Below, one piece after another: positions 48,401-59,071 of a stretch of DNA of 64,000 nt. Both the position numbers and the translations under genes were made by a program. Every line of letters begins with the position of its first letter. Positions within the stretch are counted from its first letter, which is position 1. Source of the DNA: Smallanthus sonchifolius (lineage: Eukaryota > Streptophyta > Magnoliopsida > Asterales > Asteraceae); the NCBI GenBank assembly GCA_023525975.1, contig JAKNSE010000034.1:3038001-3102000 (forward strand). The letters are read 5' to 3'. Below the pieces are notes generated by a model that saw nothing but the letters and a program-made list of their open reading frames with translations, was not told the DNA's origin and made no database searches.

Positions 48401-48501
48401 AACTTGTATTTCACAATGAACTTGTATTACACAATGAGTTGTATGACACAATGAAATTGTATTACACATTGACCTAACTAATTACACAATGAGCTGGAAA
48501 A
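48387..48501. repeat. Short imperfect tandem array at the broken Copia end
   Basis: About five to six units of roughly 19 bases built on TTACACAATGAACTTGTA. They lie exactly where the Copia coding stops making sense. Confidence 0.75.
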
Positions 48502-48966
48502 CGTAAAAAAAAAATTATTTTTGTTTATAATGACACTATGCTCGTTTTAAAGATAAAAAAACGCTCGTTTTTATGGTGTAATTTTTTTGAAAAAATAATG
48601 TCGTATTTGTAAAAGTTATGAACATTTTAAAATGAGGGGGGTCTTGATAAAAAGTCAATAAAAGTGGCCAAGACCAAAATACACGTGCAACAACTTTTTC
48701 TTCTAAAATTTAATCTTAATCATTAAATCTTTTCTACAATTTGATCTAATGGCACTAAATCTTTCTCACCCTTCTTAAAATTAGAATCCTTTTTACCTGA
48801 ACCTAATCTTAGATTTATGTTTTTATATAATTTAAATTTTTACAACCTGTGTAATACACGGGTACATAACCTAGTTAGGTAATATAGTGTAAAACGACTT
48901 TAACTCTATATAAAACTCAACACCATTAATATATGATTCTTCTTCATACTTCAGCACACCCTCAAG
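48502..48966. other. Spacer ending in a Helitron-like 3' terminus
   Basis: Near 48846-48876 the plus strand has CCTGTGTAATACACGGG followed by TACATAAC, CTAG and T, the Helitron 3' pattern. No gene is present. Confidence 0.45.
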
Positions 48967-50657
48967 TAGAGGTGCACAAACCGGCTTTTTTCGGAACCGG
49001 ATCCGGTTCGGATCCGGACCGGTTCCGTCAACGTTGGTCAAGAACCGGATCCATTAGAACCGGTTCCGGATCGGATCCGGTTCCGGGTGTGGAGACTTGG
49101 AACCTATTGGGACCGGATCGGATATTTAGAACAGGACCGGATAAAAAAAACCGGTTCCGGAAAAAAAATTTAAAAATTAACAAAGATACACTATAAAATA
49201 CATGTTTTATTTATTTTATAGATTTTTTTAAGTTATTTAACAATAGTTCGTACAAAAAAAATACAAAAAACATAATTGAATCACAAAGCATTAATTATTT
49301 ATTATGTTTTCAATATTCTTTGTCGTAGTCTTTATAACATCGGTTTTCATTCTTCTTCGCTTGAGATACGTTGGGCTTCATCGTAAGCTTGTTCTTCGTC
49401 CGAAAGTGGAGTCGCCGCCCCATGTTCTATTTCGAATTCATGTATTTCTTGTTCAACGTCAAGCTCGCCTTCTAGTTTTGCAACATGTTGTACACGTTCG
49501 GCGGCATCCAAATGGTCCTTCAAGCAAATACACATCTCCATAGATTTCGGTGTAAGCCTCGTTCTTCGAATAGATAAAACCCTGCCACTAAGAGAAAAAG
49601 CAGATTCCGAAGCTACCGTGGAAGCTTGGACGGTTAGTAGGTCACGGGCCATTGCGGCTAGAACGGGATATTGGGATTCCCTTCCTTGCCACCAACTCAA
49701 GATATCAAAGTTTTCAAACTCTTCGGATCTTAGAGTAGAAATAAAGTCGGTTGCTTGATATCTCCCAAGCTCGCTACTTGGTGTGGTTTCACGAGCTCGT
49801 TTAGTATTTTCGTTTCTTAAAGTGTTAAATAAATTTAGCATCGGGTTCCTTGAACTACTAGAAGTTGAACCCGAACCCATTGATTCACGTATGTTTGATG
49901 GATCACCATTTCCACCATATTTGCGTAAATAATAATCAAACATATTATTAAAAGCCGAATTGAAATCCCTTATTGCATTTGATTCAAAATTTGGGTCTTC
50001 CTCGAACATATTTAAATCATCCGATATTGATCCAATTAATGTTTCAACACCGGTTACATTAATCGTTGGGTTTAAGGCGGCCGAACATATAACAACGGCC
50101 GGCATTTCTGAAAAATATTTTTTAAATTTAGCTTTCATAGGTTTTACCATTTTTTCAAAAATAGGGCCGTGATATTCAAACTCTTTTAATTTATTACATA
50201 TTAAGTATAATTGTTGAAGTATTAGCGAAGATGTGAGATAATAAACTCCCGATAAACATGTAGTTGCATTTTTAAGTGCTTGCGGAAGCGGAAGCCATGA
50301 GAGCATTTTTTTTTTCTTAAATTGAGCGTTTTTTTGCGTTTTGAGAGCGTTTTTGAGTTTTGAGAGCTAGAATGTTGTGGTGAACTAACCCATACACCCA
50401 AATACCTATTTATACTAAATTTCAGTCTTTAAAAACCAAAAAAAAAAACAAAAAAACGGTTTTTTTTTAACCCCAACGGCTAGAACCGGTTCGGAACCGG
50501 TTCCAAAATATCCGATTTTTATCCGGTCCGTCAAAAAACCCAGAACCGGTCCCGGAACCGTCGGTTCTCAAAATATCCATACCGGTTCTAAAAAAACCGG
50601 TTCTAGCCGGATCCGGTTTCGGATAATCCATCGGATCGGTTCTTTTATGCACCTCTA
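48967..50657 (-). mobile_element. Internally deleted hAT element
   Basis: The 1,691-bp element starts TAGAGGTGCACAAACCGG and ends TTTTATGCACCTCTA. Perfect 8-bp duplications CCCTCAAG lie at 48959-48966 and 50658-50665. The subterminal zones are dense in GGATCCGG/CCGGTTC motifs. It is nearly identical to parts of the element at 53303-58080 but lacks the central ~3.1 kb of it. The junction is at about 50273, where a short T/A-rich match joins the two sides. Confidence 0.92.
49347..50298 (-). pseudogene. hAT transposase remnant (C-terminal half, deletion derivative)
   Basis: Minus strand. The normal start (ATG at 50298, MASASAST) runs into TAA after eight codons at the deletion junction, so the transposase cannot be made. 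The remaining open frame (about 319 codons if read from an out-of-register ATG at 50306) holds the C-terminal third: LQQLYLICNKLKEFEYHGPI, then the hAT dimerisation domain with FDILSWWQGRESQYPVLAAM and ASTVASESAFSLSGRVLSIR. Such a remnant could at most give a dimerising fragment. Confidence 0.88.
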
Positions 50658-50665
50658 CCCTCAAG

Positions 50666-51355
50666 AAGAATACAACACGACTTAAGCTCGTCTTTAACAT
50701 ATTTCAAGTTATCATGAAACAAAAAACCAAATAGTTTTTCATAGTCTTTGTATTGACTAAAATAAATACAAATACCTTCTGGAGTTTGTCGAAATCTGCA
50801 TGTTAATATTCTTACTAAAATCTCCAGATTAATATTCACGTAAATAAAAAATAAAAACAATATTGTTATTGATTAATATTCACTTACCGATTGATAATTT
50901 TGGGATTGAATCGGGGATATTAAATCGTCAATTTTGGGACGGCAAAGAGTCAAAGATTGTAAATAACGATTGCCAAAATCAACATTAGCATTTAAAAGAA
51001 AAACAATATTGTTTATGGGATTTCCAACAAAATTAAATTATTGGTTTAAATGAGTAGATAATAGTTAAATAGTTAATAATAGGTTTATATTTAAATATTT
51101 TTTTAAGTTTTTATTTATGGGTCTTTTAACAAAATTTTCATCTACTTATTTTGGTTCTAATTATTAAAAAAATATTTTATATATATACACATAATTTTTT
51201 TTAATAATTTGGCCCCCGTAAAAACGAGTCCCAAGCGACCGCCAATGCCAGTTTAAGCTCTCAGACACCCTTGTATATTTTATATAAATAATAAATAATA
51301 TATTATACGTTCCACAAATTTCTTATACACTTCTATGCAAAATATCTTATTTCTC
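50666..51355. other. AT-rich spacer
   Basis: No gene is recognised between the hAT and Harbinger elements. Confidence 0.35.
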
Positions 51356-51639
51356 TTAGAGCATGTGGTATACCCAAGTGAGTGAGTCTCAAGTGAGAGG
51401 AAAAGTGGTTGCCACGTGGCGCCACTTCGTTTTCTTCATTTCTCACACCACACTCACTTGGCAATGGAAATACCCAAGCGAGTGAGTGTGGTGTGAGCAT
51501 TAAATGTATTTTATAATTTTTTAATAAAATTATATATTAAATTTATATAAATAAAATTACATTAAATAAAATCTCTATAAATAAAATTACATAAATTAAA
51601 AAAAACATAATAACCATAAAAACCTAATATTTAATTAAA

Positions 51640-52320
51640 ATATTGAGAACGTTCATAAATATGCTCGATCAAGTTTACTTTGAGTGCATCATGAATATCC
51701 CGGTGTTGTATATCTTGACGGTTTTTTCACTTTTGATCTGCGTCAATTTCTTCGTAGGTTGGCTCCTCCTCATTTGGGTTATATTGACAAATTGTCACTC
51801 CTTGGTCCTCTAAAATCTTATTGTGCAAAATTACACAAGCATACATTATGTTCCTAATTCTCGTTTGAGACCAAAATCGAGCTGGTCGTTCGATAATATG
51901 TCACTTATTCTTCAAGAGACCAAACGCTCGTTCAATATATTTCCTTGCCGCATCATGAGCTTTTTTGTTAGTTGTACGTTTAATACCTTCGGGACACGTA
52001 AGAGACATTTGACGAATCGTTGCGGTACACTTTTGCACGGACGTAAAACCAATCCTACCTTTTGCATCTACCCGTTGGCGGAACCAAGGAACCTCTCTCT
52101 CCAAATCATTTTTAATTCTTAAAAATAAATTCCGGCTCATTCTAAACCGGGTACTAAATTGCACCTCGTTGTAAGTACACTCTTCGCCAAAGTAGTCTTT
52201 GTGTAGGAGTGTGTTAGCGGCCGTCCGATCACGATTAAGACGAGCACTTCGTTTTATAGGTTGTGAGGATTCAGCTTCTTGCCACCACTGAAGCGCCGCC
52301 GTTGAGAAAGCACGGAACAT
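51640..52320 (-). pseudogene. HARBI1-like transposase remnant
   Basis: Minus strand, starting MFRAFSTAALQWWQEAESSQ at 52320. The N-terminal half is typical of plant PIF/Harbinger transposases (DYFGEECTYNEVQFSTRFRM, EREVPWFRQRVDAKGRIGFT). After CTATIRQMSLTCPEG the frame jumps to the C-terminal end (KYIERAFGLLKNK). The catalytic DDE middle is therefore deleted. Two TGA codons then stand where Trp is expected: after LLKNK, before HIIERPARFW, and after EEIDADQK, before KNRQDIQHRD. Translation past the stops continues to RSQYFN near 51640. Confidence 0.85.
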
Positions 52321-52608
52321 TATATTCCGGCTTCGTCGCTCGAAGATGAAGACATTTTTATAAAAATAAGTATAAAGTTGTAGAAGAATGATATGATTAT
52401 TTGTGTAATTTATAGGTAAAAGAGATATATATTTACAGTGGGTTATTAAAAATAAAAAAAAGTTTTTTTTTCATTTAACCGTTGCAACGGTCATATTATC
52501 GTTTAAAAGTTGAAAAAGGTGTCTCTCCTCTACGTGAAGAAGTTCACAGCAATCCCTCACCACCCCCCTCACGCAATCGAGGGGGTGGCATGCCAATTGG
52601 GGCCATGG

Positions 52609-52816
52609 CAGGGGCGAATCTTTGTTGGGGCCCGGATGGGCCCCGGCCCATCCCGATTTTTCGCTCACTAGTGTTAATTTATACGTATTCGGTCGATTTT
52701 TTGCTCAATAGTGTTAATTTATATGTATTCGGGTGAAAATTTTATAGTTCTGGCACCCCCATGATAGGAAAAAAAATCCCGACCCCCCCGGGGGTTTTCT
52801 TCAAGCTTCGCCACTG
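52609..52816. mobile_element. hAT-type MITE nested in the Harbinger element
   Basis: The 208-bp element begins CAGGGGCGAATCTTTG and ends CAAGCTTCGCCACTG (inverted). The 8-bp flanks are GGCCATGG and GGCCACGG, with one mismatch. It is the same family as the element in PP2C intron 1. Confidence 0.82.
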
Positions 52817-52875
52817 GGCCACGGCGTGAGAGCCTCTCACGGTAGGTTGTCACGGGACCATACCACTTGCTCTTA

Positions 52876-53294
52876 CAAACTAACAAGGCTGTGACCTTTT
52901 TATTTGGCCTAGATGAAATTGAAATTATTGACTGAAAGTCGCATAAATGAACACACACCTAGCTACAATGAGCAACAGTTAATTTAATTTAATTAAACGA
53001 TTACAACTGAAAATTAAAACAACCAAAAAAATTTCGAAAAACCAAAACATTAATTTTTGATATTCTAGTCTAGTGTCATCCTTATATTAAAACTAAAGTC
53101 CTTTAGCCTCTTAAATATAATTGGTTGATTGCAAACGTGACACGTAGCCACATAAATTTTATAAAAAGTCCAATATACCTCACCTCAACTGGAATCATTG
53201 AATATTAAAGTCTTTGCGTTTCTAAAAGTATACAAAATTTCTAAATATTAAAATCTATGTTAGTTAACATTTCATAAAGAGCAGGTAAAAGGCA
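52876..53294. other. AT-rich spacer
   Basis: No gene or clear repeat is seen. Confidence 0.35.
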
Positions 53295-55461
53295 CTTGTA
53301 AATAGAGGTGCACAAACCGGTTTTTTTTCCGGAACCGGATCCGGATCGGTTTCGTCAACGATGGTCAACAACCGGATCCAATGGAACCGGTTTCGGATCG
53401 GAACCGGTTAAGAGAGTGAAGACTTGGAACCTATTGGGACCGGACCGGATTTATGGAACCGGACAGGACAAAAAAACCCGGTTCCACCGGATTATTTTTT
53501 TTTTAAAAAAAAATTAAAAAAATTAACAAAGATACACTATAAAATACATGTTTTATTTATTTTGTAGCTTTTTTAAGTGATTTGAAAATAGTTCGTAAAA
53601 AAAATACAAAAAACATAATTGAATCACAAAATATATATTATTTATTATGTTTTCAATCTTCTTCGTCGTAGTCTTCGTAACATCGGTTTTCATTCTTCTT
53701 CGCTTGATATACGTTGGGCTTCATCATAAGCTTGTTCTTCGTCCGAAAGTGGATTCGCCGCCCCTTGTTCTACTTCGAATTCATGTATTTCTTGTTCAAT
53801 GTCAAGCTCGCCTTCTAGTTTTGCAACATGTTGTACACGTTCGGCGGCATCCAAATGGTCCTTCAAGCAAATACACATCTCCATAGATTCCGGTGTAAGC
53901 CTCGTTCTTCGAATAGATAAAACTCTGCCACTAAGAGAAAAAGCAGATTCCGAAGCTACCGTAGAAGCTTGAACGGTTAGTAGGTCACGGGCCATTGCGG
54001 CTAGAACGGGATATTGGGATTCCCTTCCTTGCCACCAACTCAAGATATCAAAGTTTTCAAACTCTTCGGATCTTAGAGTTGAAATAAAGTCGGTTGCTTG
54101 ATATCTCTCAAGCTCGCTACTTGGTGTGGTTCCACGAGCTCGTTTAGTATTTTCGTTTCTTAAAGTGTTAAATAAATTTAGCATCGGGTTCCTTGAACTA
54201 CTAGAAGTTGAACCCGAACCCATTGATTCACGTATGTTTGATGGATCACCATTTCCACCATATTTGCGTAAATAATAATCAAACATATTATTAAAAGCCG
54301 AATTGAAATCCCTTATTGCCTTTGATTCAAAATTTGGGTCTTCCTCGAACGTATTTAAATCATCCGATATTGATCCAATTAATGTTTCAACACCGGTTAC
54401 ATTAATCATTGGGTTTAAGGCGGCCGAACATGTAACAACGGCCGGCATTTCTGAAAAATATTTTTTAAATTTAGCTTTCATAGGTTTTACCATTTTTTCA
54501 AAAATAGGGCTGTGATATTCAAACTCTTTTAATTTATTACATATTAAGTATAATTGTTGAAGTATTAGCGAAGATGTGGGATAATAAACTCTCGATAAAC
54601 ATGTAGTTGTATTTTTAAAAACCTCAAGCAAATTAGTTAGTTTCTCGATCATATCCCAACTTATATTATCAAATTTTTGTGAACAACGTTTCTTTTGTAC
54701 AAGTTCATCATGAAAATGTTTTAAAGTAACTCTTTGCCTTAAGGCCGATTCAAACATTTTCCATGTCGAGTTCCATCTAGTAGGTACGTCCCAATTCGGA
54801 CCTAAAAAGATGGAATCCGTTTGTTGGCACAAGTTTCTATAGTTTATATATCTTTTTTTGCTTGTGCTAAAAACTTCACGTAATACCACTTTAAAATTTT
54901 CTTTTACGTCTCTTATTTCTTGGACGTTTAGATCGTCTTGGACAACCAAGTTAATTGTAAGGCCCCAAACCCGGGAGGCCCCACTTGTTGGATTTACTCA
55001 TTCACAAACAGTTCTTAAACATGAATATCAAATAACGCAGCGGAAATTTTCATTTAAACATAACTTAATCGTTATTCATACATGCGGAAGCGTAAACATA
55101 ATTACATCATAACTAAACATAACGGGATGCCAGTCTTCAAAAGCAGTCGGGTAACTCTTCATCTCTAGCCAAGCATCACCGTCCATCCTCATCACCTGCC
55201 TTAACCTGAATGTGTACACTTAAAAACGTCAGCTACGCTGGTGAGTTCTAGTTTTCGTTCGTTTTAAGAAATGGTTCATCATTCAAACATTCAATAGGGT
55301 TTAACATTCGTATAAGAAAACAGGGCCTTTCATTCGTAAACCTTCGCATATTTAAACACAATCATTTGTTTAAAACATTAACATTCATTTAAGTCATACA
55401 TTATTATCTAAAATCTGTATCGTTACGCGTCTCAATGTCCCCGTAGGAACTTTTAATGTTG

Positions 55462-55645
55462 TGGGCAACCGTTACGTATCGCCGTCATTGCCACAACCAT
55501 ACACTACGTGGGTCAACCGTTACGTATCGCCGTCATTGCCCAACCCTTCAATGCGTGGGGTCAACCGTTACGTATCGCCGTCATTGCCCAACACGCATCT
55601 TTCCTTTGGAAATCAACCGTTACGTATCGCCGTCATTGATTTCCC
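55462..55645. repeat. Tandem array, ~48-52 bp unit, four copies
   Basis: Each unit carries CAACCGTTACGTATCGCCGT followed by CATTG; starts are at about 55469, 55517, 55565 and 55617. Cores are identical and linkers vary. Confidence 0.9.
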
Positions 55646-56292
55646 ATTACCTCGTTCGCTTAGGATGATCGTCATCACCCGAGTAACCGTCGTTACTCCC
55701 TTACCAGTTGTACAACATCAAAACCATTGACATGCCACAGAGACATTGCCCATGTTGTTCTTGTGGTAACTATGGCTCGCTGTCCATAATCTACCACAAG
55801 GCTGGGAATCTCGTTCCCAGACTTCATTCGTCAATTCCATTCATTCGACAGATTAGATATGTAATGACTTCTTTAAAACCTTTGCCCCTTTTTGTTTTCT
55901 TTTCATAAAACCTTTCCTTCACTTTCAAAACCCTTTACCTTTTCATTAAAACCATTTCTTTATAACATTCGTTCGTAAACATTCCGTTCATAAATTTTCT
56001 TTCCATAAACCCCTCGTTCCAAATCATTTCCTTTCGTAAACGTAGTTTCATAAACATCATTTTATAAAACAACATTTCATACGTGTACACACCAGCCCAA
56101 AAACATTATATAAAAACATTTAAAAGAGGGCTTCTAGAACTCACCTTATAAGCTAGTCTCGGTTGTCCTAATCAAGGGTCCAACCACGTCACTTCCGATC
56201 TGAATTGAGTAGTTACATACACATCAGACCATTACCGACTCTAACGGTTTAACCATTCTAGACATACTAATCTCTACTCAACAGCCTGATGT

Positions 56293-56480
56293 CTGCGCAC
56301 TTAGCAAGTGCGTAGACCTTGCTGCCTGCGCACTTAGCAAGTGCGCAGACCAGGCTGCCTGCGCACTTAGCAAGTACGCAGGTTCCTCCTCCTGCGCACT
56401 TAGCAAGTACGCAGGTTCCTCCTCCTGCGCACTTAGCAAGTGCGCAGGACCTGCTCCGTGCGCACTTAGCAAGTGCGCAC
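56293..56480. repeat. Tandem array of palindromic 33-bp units, six copies
   Basis: Units start at about 56293, 56327, 56360, 56393, 56426 and 56459, each holding TGCGCACTTAGCAAGTGCGC, itself an inverted repeat around AGC. Each copy could fold as a hairpin. Two units carry AAGTAC instead of AAGTGC. Confidence 0.92.
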
Positions 56481-58088
56481 GACCTGTTCTTCGCGAAAAC
56501 CCTAACTTTCGCATTTCGGGTCTGATCATGTCAAGATCCCGAACATGTTGCATCCAAAACGTTCGTTTTCCCTTAGGGATCTCAAATCTATGATTATTTA
56601 TCAGATTCATCCGTTCAAACCTTGCCTTTTCACCCAAAACCCGAAAAACCCAAAAACGAACTAAAACTCAGATTTAGGTCGGATAGTTACCTGAATCGAG
56701 CTTCTGATCTGGAGGTTCTTCTCACGAGTGCAAGAGACACGAGCGGGTGCAATCTTGTGTGATTCCGACACTTTCTCTCTCTACGGTTTTCTCTCTCTAG
56801 AATTGCAAATGAGAGAAACATGTGGTGACCCTGGCTATTTATAGGAGAGACCTCCCCAAGCCCGGTTCGCGACTGACCCGGCCCGACTTCGGCCCGCTTG
56901 AACTCGTTAACTTTATTTCTCGACATTTTGGGATGTTACATTAATGATGTGTGCAACACATCGACTATGAAAGAAAACACCGTTACAAGGCGGCTCATAT
57001 TTTATTTTTAATTTTTCCACCGCGTTTGTGTTATTTGAAGCGTTATCAAAAGATATTGCAAATATTTTTGGTTGAATTTTATAAGTTTGAATGACCGAGT
57101 CTAAAATATAAAATAAGTTTTCACCGGTATGTGGATATCCAAAATAATCAAACGCAATCGTACGCTTCATCATTTACCACGACTCCGGTTGAACCCAATG
57201 TGCGGTAACGCAAAGGTACGATTCGGGTAAACCATGTGGAGCGGACCAAACGTCCGTTGTTAAGTTAATGCCGGTATTTAAATTTTCAAAACCTAAAATT
57301 AATTCTTTTTTAGCTCTTTTCCACATTTTTAAACAATCTCTTCTCAAAGTAGAACGACTTACATTTGTGTAACTCGGTTGAAGCGTCTCTTGTATCATCC
57401 TCGTCAAGCGCGGATTATCAAAGTGATCAAAAGACAATCCTTCTTGAATGACGAAATGTGTCATTCTCTCAAGAACCCTCTCGACATTGTATTGACAAAC
57501 TCCTCCATCCCTACCAATTTGAGTTTGATCTTCACCTTGAGTGTGTTTTGCGTGACTAGCAATATGTTTTCCTCAAAGTGCTATTTCCCGTTGCACCCAA
57601 AATTCTACCACAACGTTTGCAACGAGTCTTTTGCGAACCGTTTGACATTTTGCATAAATCGAAATAAGCCCATATCTCTTGGTTTCGGGAGCAAGGAAGT
57701 ATTGACACCACCGTGACATCGCTAGTAGAACCACTAACCGAATTTTGAGTGCTTGCGGAAGCGGAAGCCATGAGAGCGTTTTTTTTTTTGCGTAAAGTGA
57801 GCGTTTTTTTTTGCGTTTTGAGAGCGTTTTTGAGAGCTAAAATGTTGTGGTGAACTAACCCATACACCCAATACCTATTTATACTAAGTTTCATGTCTTA
57901 AAAAAAAAAGGCCAAAAAAACGGCTATATAGCCGTTTTTTTTTTCTTCCAACGGCTATAACCGGTTCCATTTTGTCCGATTTTTATCCGGTTCTCACAAA
58001 ATTCGGTCCGGTTCCAGACGGATCCGGTTTCGGATAATCCATCGGATCGGATTCGGTTCCGGTTCTTTTGAGCACCTCTACTTGTAAA

Positions 58089-59068
58089 CACAAATCCAAC
58101 GACCACCACTTAGAAATACAAATAGATCGGAAGAGGAAGAAACTCTCTCTTACGGGTCAGAGGAAAGGTTACAGATAACTATAAACAACGCTCTATTAAG
58201 AATACATTTTTAAGCAGGGACGACTTAACTTTTTGAAGTTGCGTAGTTTAGTGTAAGAGAGTTTGCTTAGGTACAAACAAGATTCAAGTGTATGGATATT
58301 AGAACTTGGATTCCTTAGTTGTCGAACGCATTGACTACTATTATGAGGTGATTTATAAATCCAAGTATATAATACTCTATATTTTGAAGTATAACTTTTG
58401 GTGTCCATGAATGAAAGGAGACTTAGTCAAGAATGTTGAAAAATGTCTCACTACGTGCCATGCTCATGTAGTATTGATTCAAGTTTGGTGCTATTGCTAT
58501 TGTTTACTTATTACCTTGTTATTTAATTGTTTGCAAATTGTTTGAATTAATTATGTTGTTTGTAAAATGTGTAAATTTAATTTGTTTGAATCTGATTATC
58601 AATAAAGGTTTACCCTCAGAGTTATTTCTTGAGTTATGGGCGAGTCCAAGCATTCTAAAACCTTCAACTATGATGATAGAGACGTGTGAAATGATGATTA
58701 TGATGCATTATAGTATTTACTTTATACACTTGTATAAAGTATAGTGGGCTCATTGTACAAATACTCAAACCTAATTCTATTTAAATTAACGAGAGGAATA
58801 CATAATACTACATCATGTTTTACTAATAACACTTTAAAACGAGTTATAAATAAAATTGTAGAAAATTATATATGTTAAAGAAAAAAAAAATCAATGTAAC
58901 ATTTACATCGACCATTAGTGTGACACATGTAATCTTATAAGTTTATAAATATAAAAATAATATGGGGCTTTAATGGTCGACACTCGTATTAGGGTGTTTT
59001 TGACCCCTTTTTTTCGTGGTGGCAAAAGACGACTCACATGACCATAAACTCATAATTTCTCTATTATA
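58089..59068. other. Intergenic stretch, no gene recognised
   Basis: AT-rich sequence with short open frames lacking recognisable domains. Confidence 0.35.
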
Positions 59069-59071
59069 TTA

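Larger units (their letters stand above)
51359..52872 (-). mobile_element. PIF/Harbinger element, internally deleted
   Basis: The 1,514-bp element has termini GAGCATGTGGTATACCC and GGGACCATACCACTTGCTC (inverted) and TTA duplications at 51356-51358 and 52873-52875. It carries a shortened HARBI1-like transposase on the minus strand and a nested hAT MITE at 52609-52816. Confidence 0.9.
54956..56940. mobile_element. Solo LTR (1,985 bp) inside the hAT transposase gene
   Basis: It begins TGTAAGGCCCCAAACCC and ends GGGATGTTACA, with perfect TTAAT duplications at 54951-54955 and 56941-56945. TG...CA ends plus 5-bp duplications and no internal coding identify a solo LTR left by LTR-LTR recombination. 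It contains two tandem arrays. A Gypsy origin is likely from the length but not shown. Confidence 0.88.
53690..57771 (-). pseudogene. BED-type hAT transposase gene, three breaks
   Basis: Minus strand, start ATG at 57771 (MASASASTQNSVSGST). A BED zinc finger follows (CKRCGRILGATGNSTLRK, with the His pair in the next frame). One extra A near 57570 shifts the frame. The middle reads MTHFVIQEGLSFDHFDNPRL and NLTTDVWSAPHGLPESYLCV. TAA at about 57172-57174 stands where a Gln codon is likely. Then come FDYFGYPHTGENLFYILDSV and CVAHIIN, where a 1,985-bp solo LTR interrupts. The C-terminal 419 residues (WDVPTRWNSTWKMFESAL; dimerisation domain with ASTVASESAFSLSGRVLSIR) resume at 54949. It resembles plant 'RICESLEEPER-like' BED transposases. 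It is non-functional, but most breaks are single events. Confidence 0.9.
53303..58080 (-). mobile_element. hAT element, full-structure relative, split by a solo LTR
   Basis: The 4,778-bp element has the same termini as 48967-50657 (TAGAGGTGCACAAACCGG ... TTTTGAGCACCTCTA) and perfect 8-bp duplications CTTGTAAA (53295-53302, 58081-58088). Without the inserted LTR it would be about 2.8 kb, a normal size for an autonomous hAT. Its transposase gene spans nearly the whole interior but is broken. Confidence 0.93.

Noticed and set aside
55462..55645. Four regular repeats with variable linkers as a CRISPR-like array
   Set aside because: They lie inside a solo LTR with TTAAT duplications, in a eukaryotic genome with spliced genes.
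56278..56637. Repeat protein with HLLSAQ-type units on the minus strand
   Set aside because: It is the in-frame translation of the 33-bp palindromic array in a solo LTR. A 33-bp unit always keeps frame, so openness is not evidence of coding.
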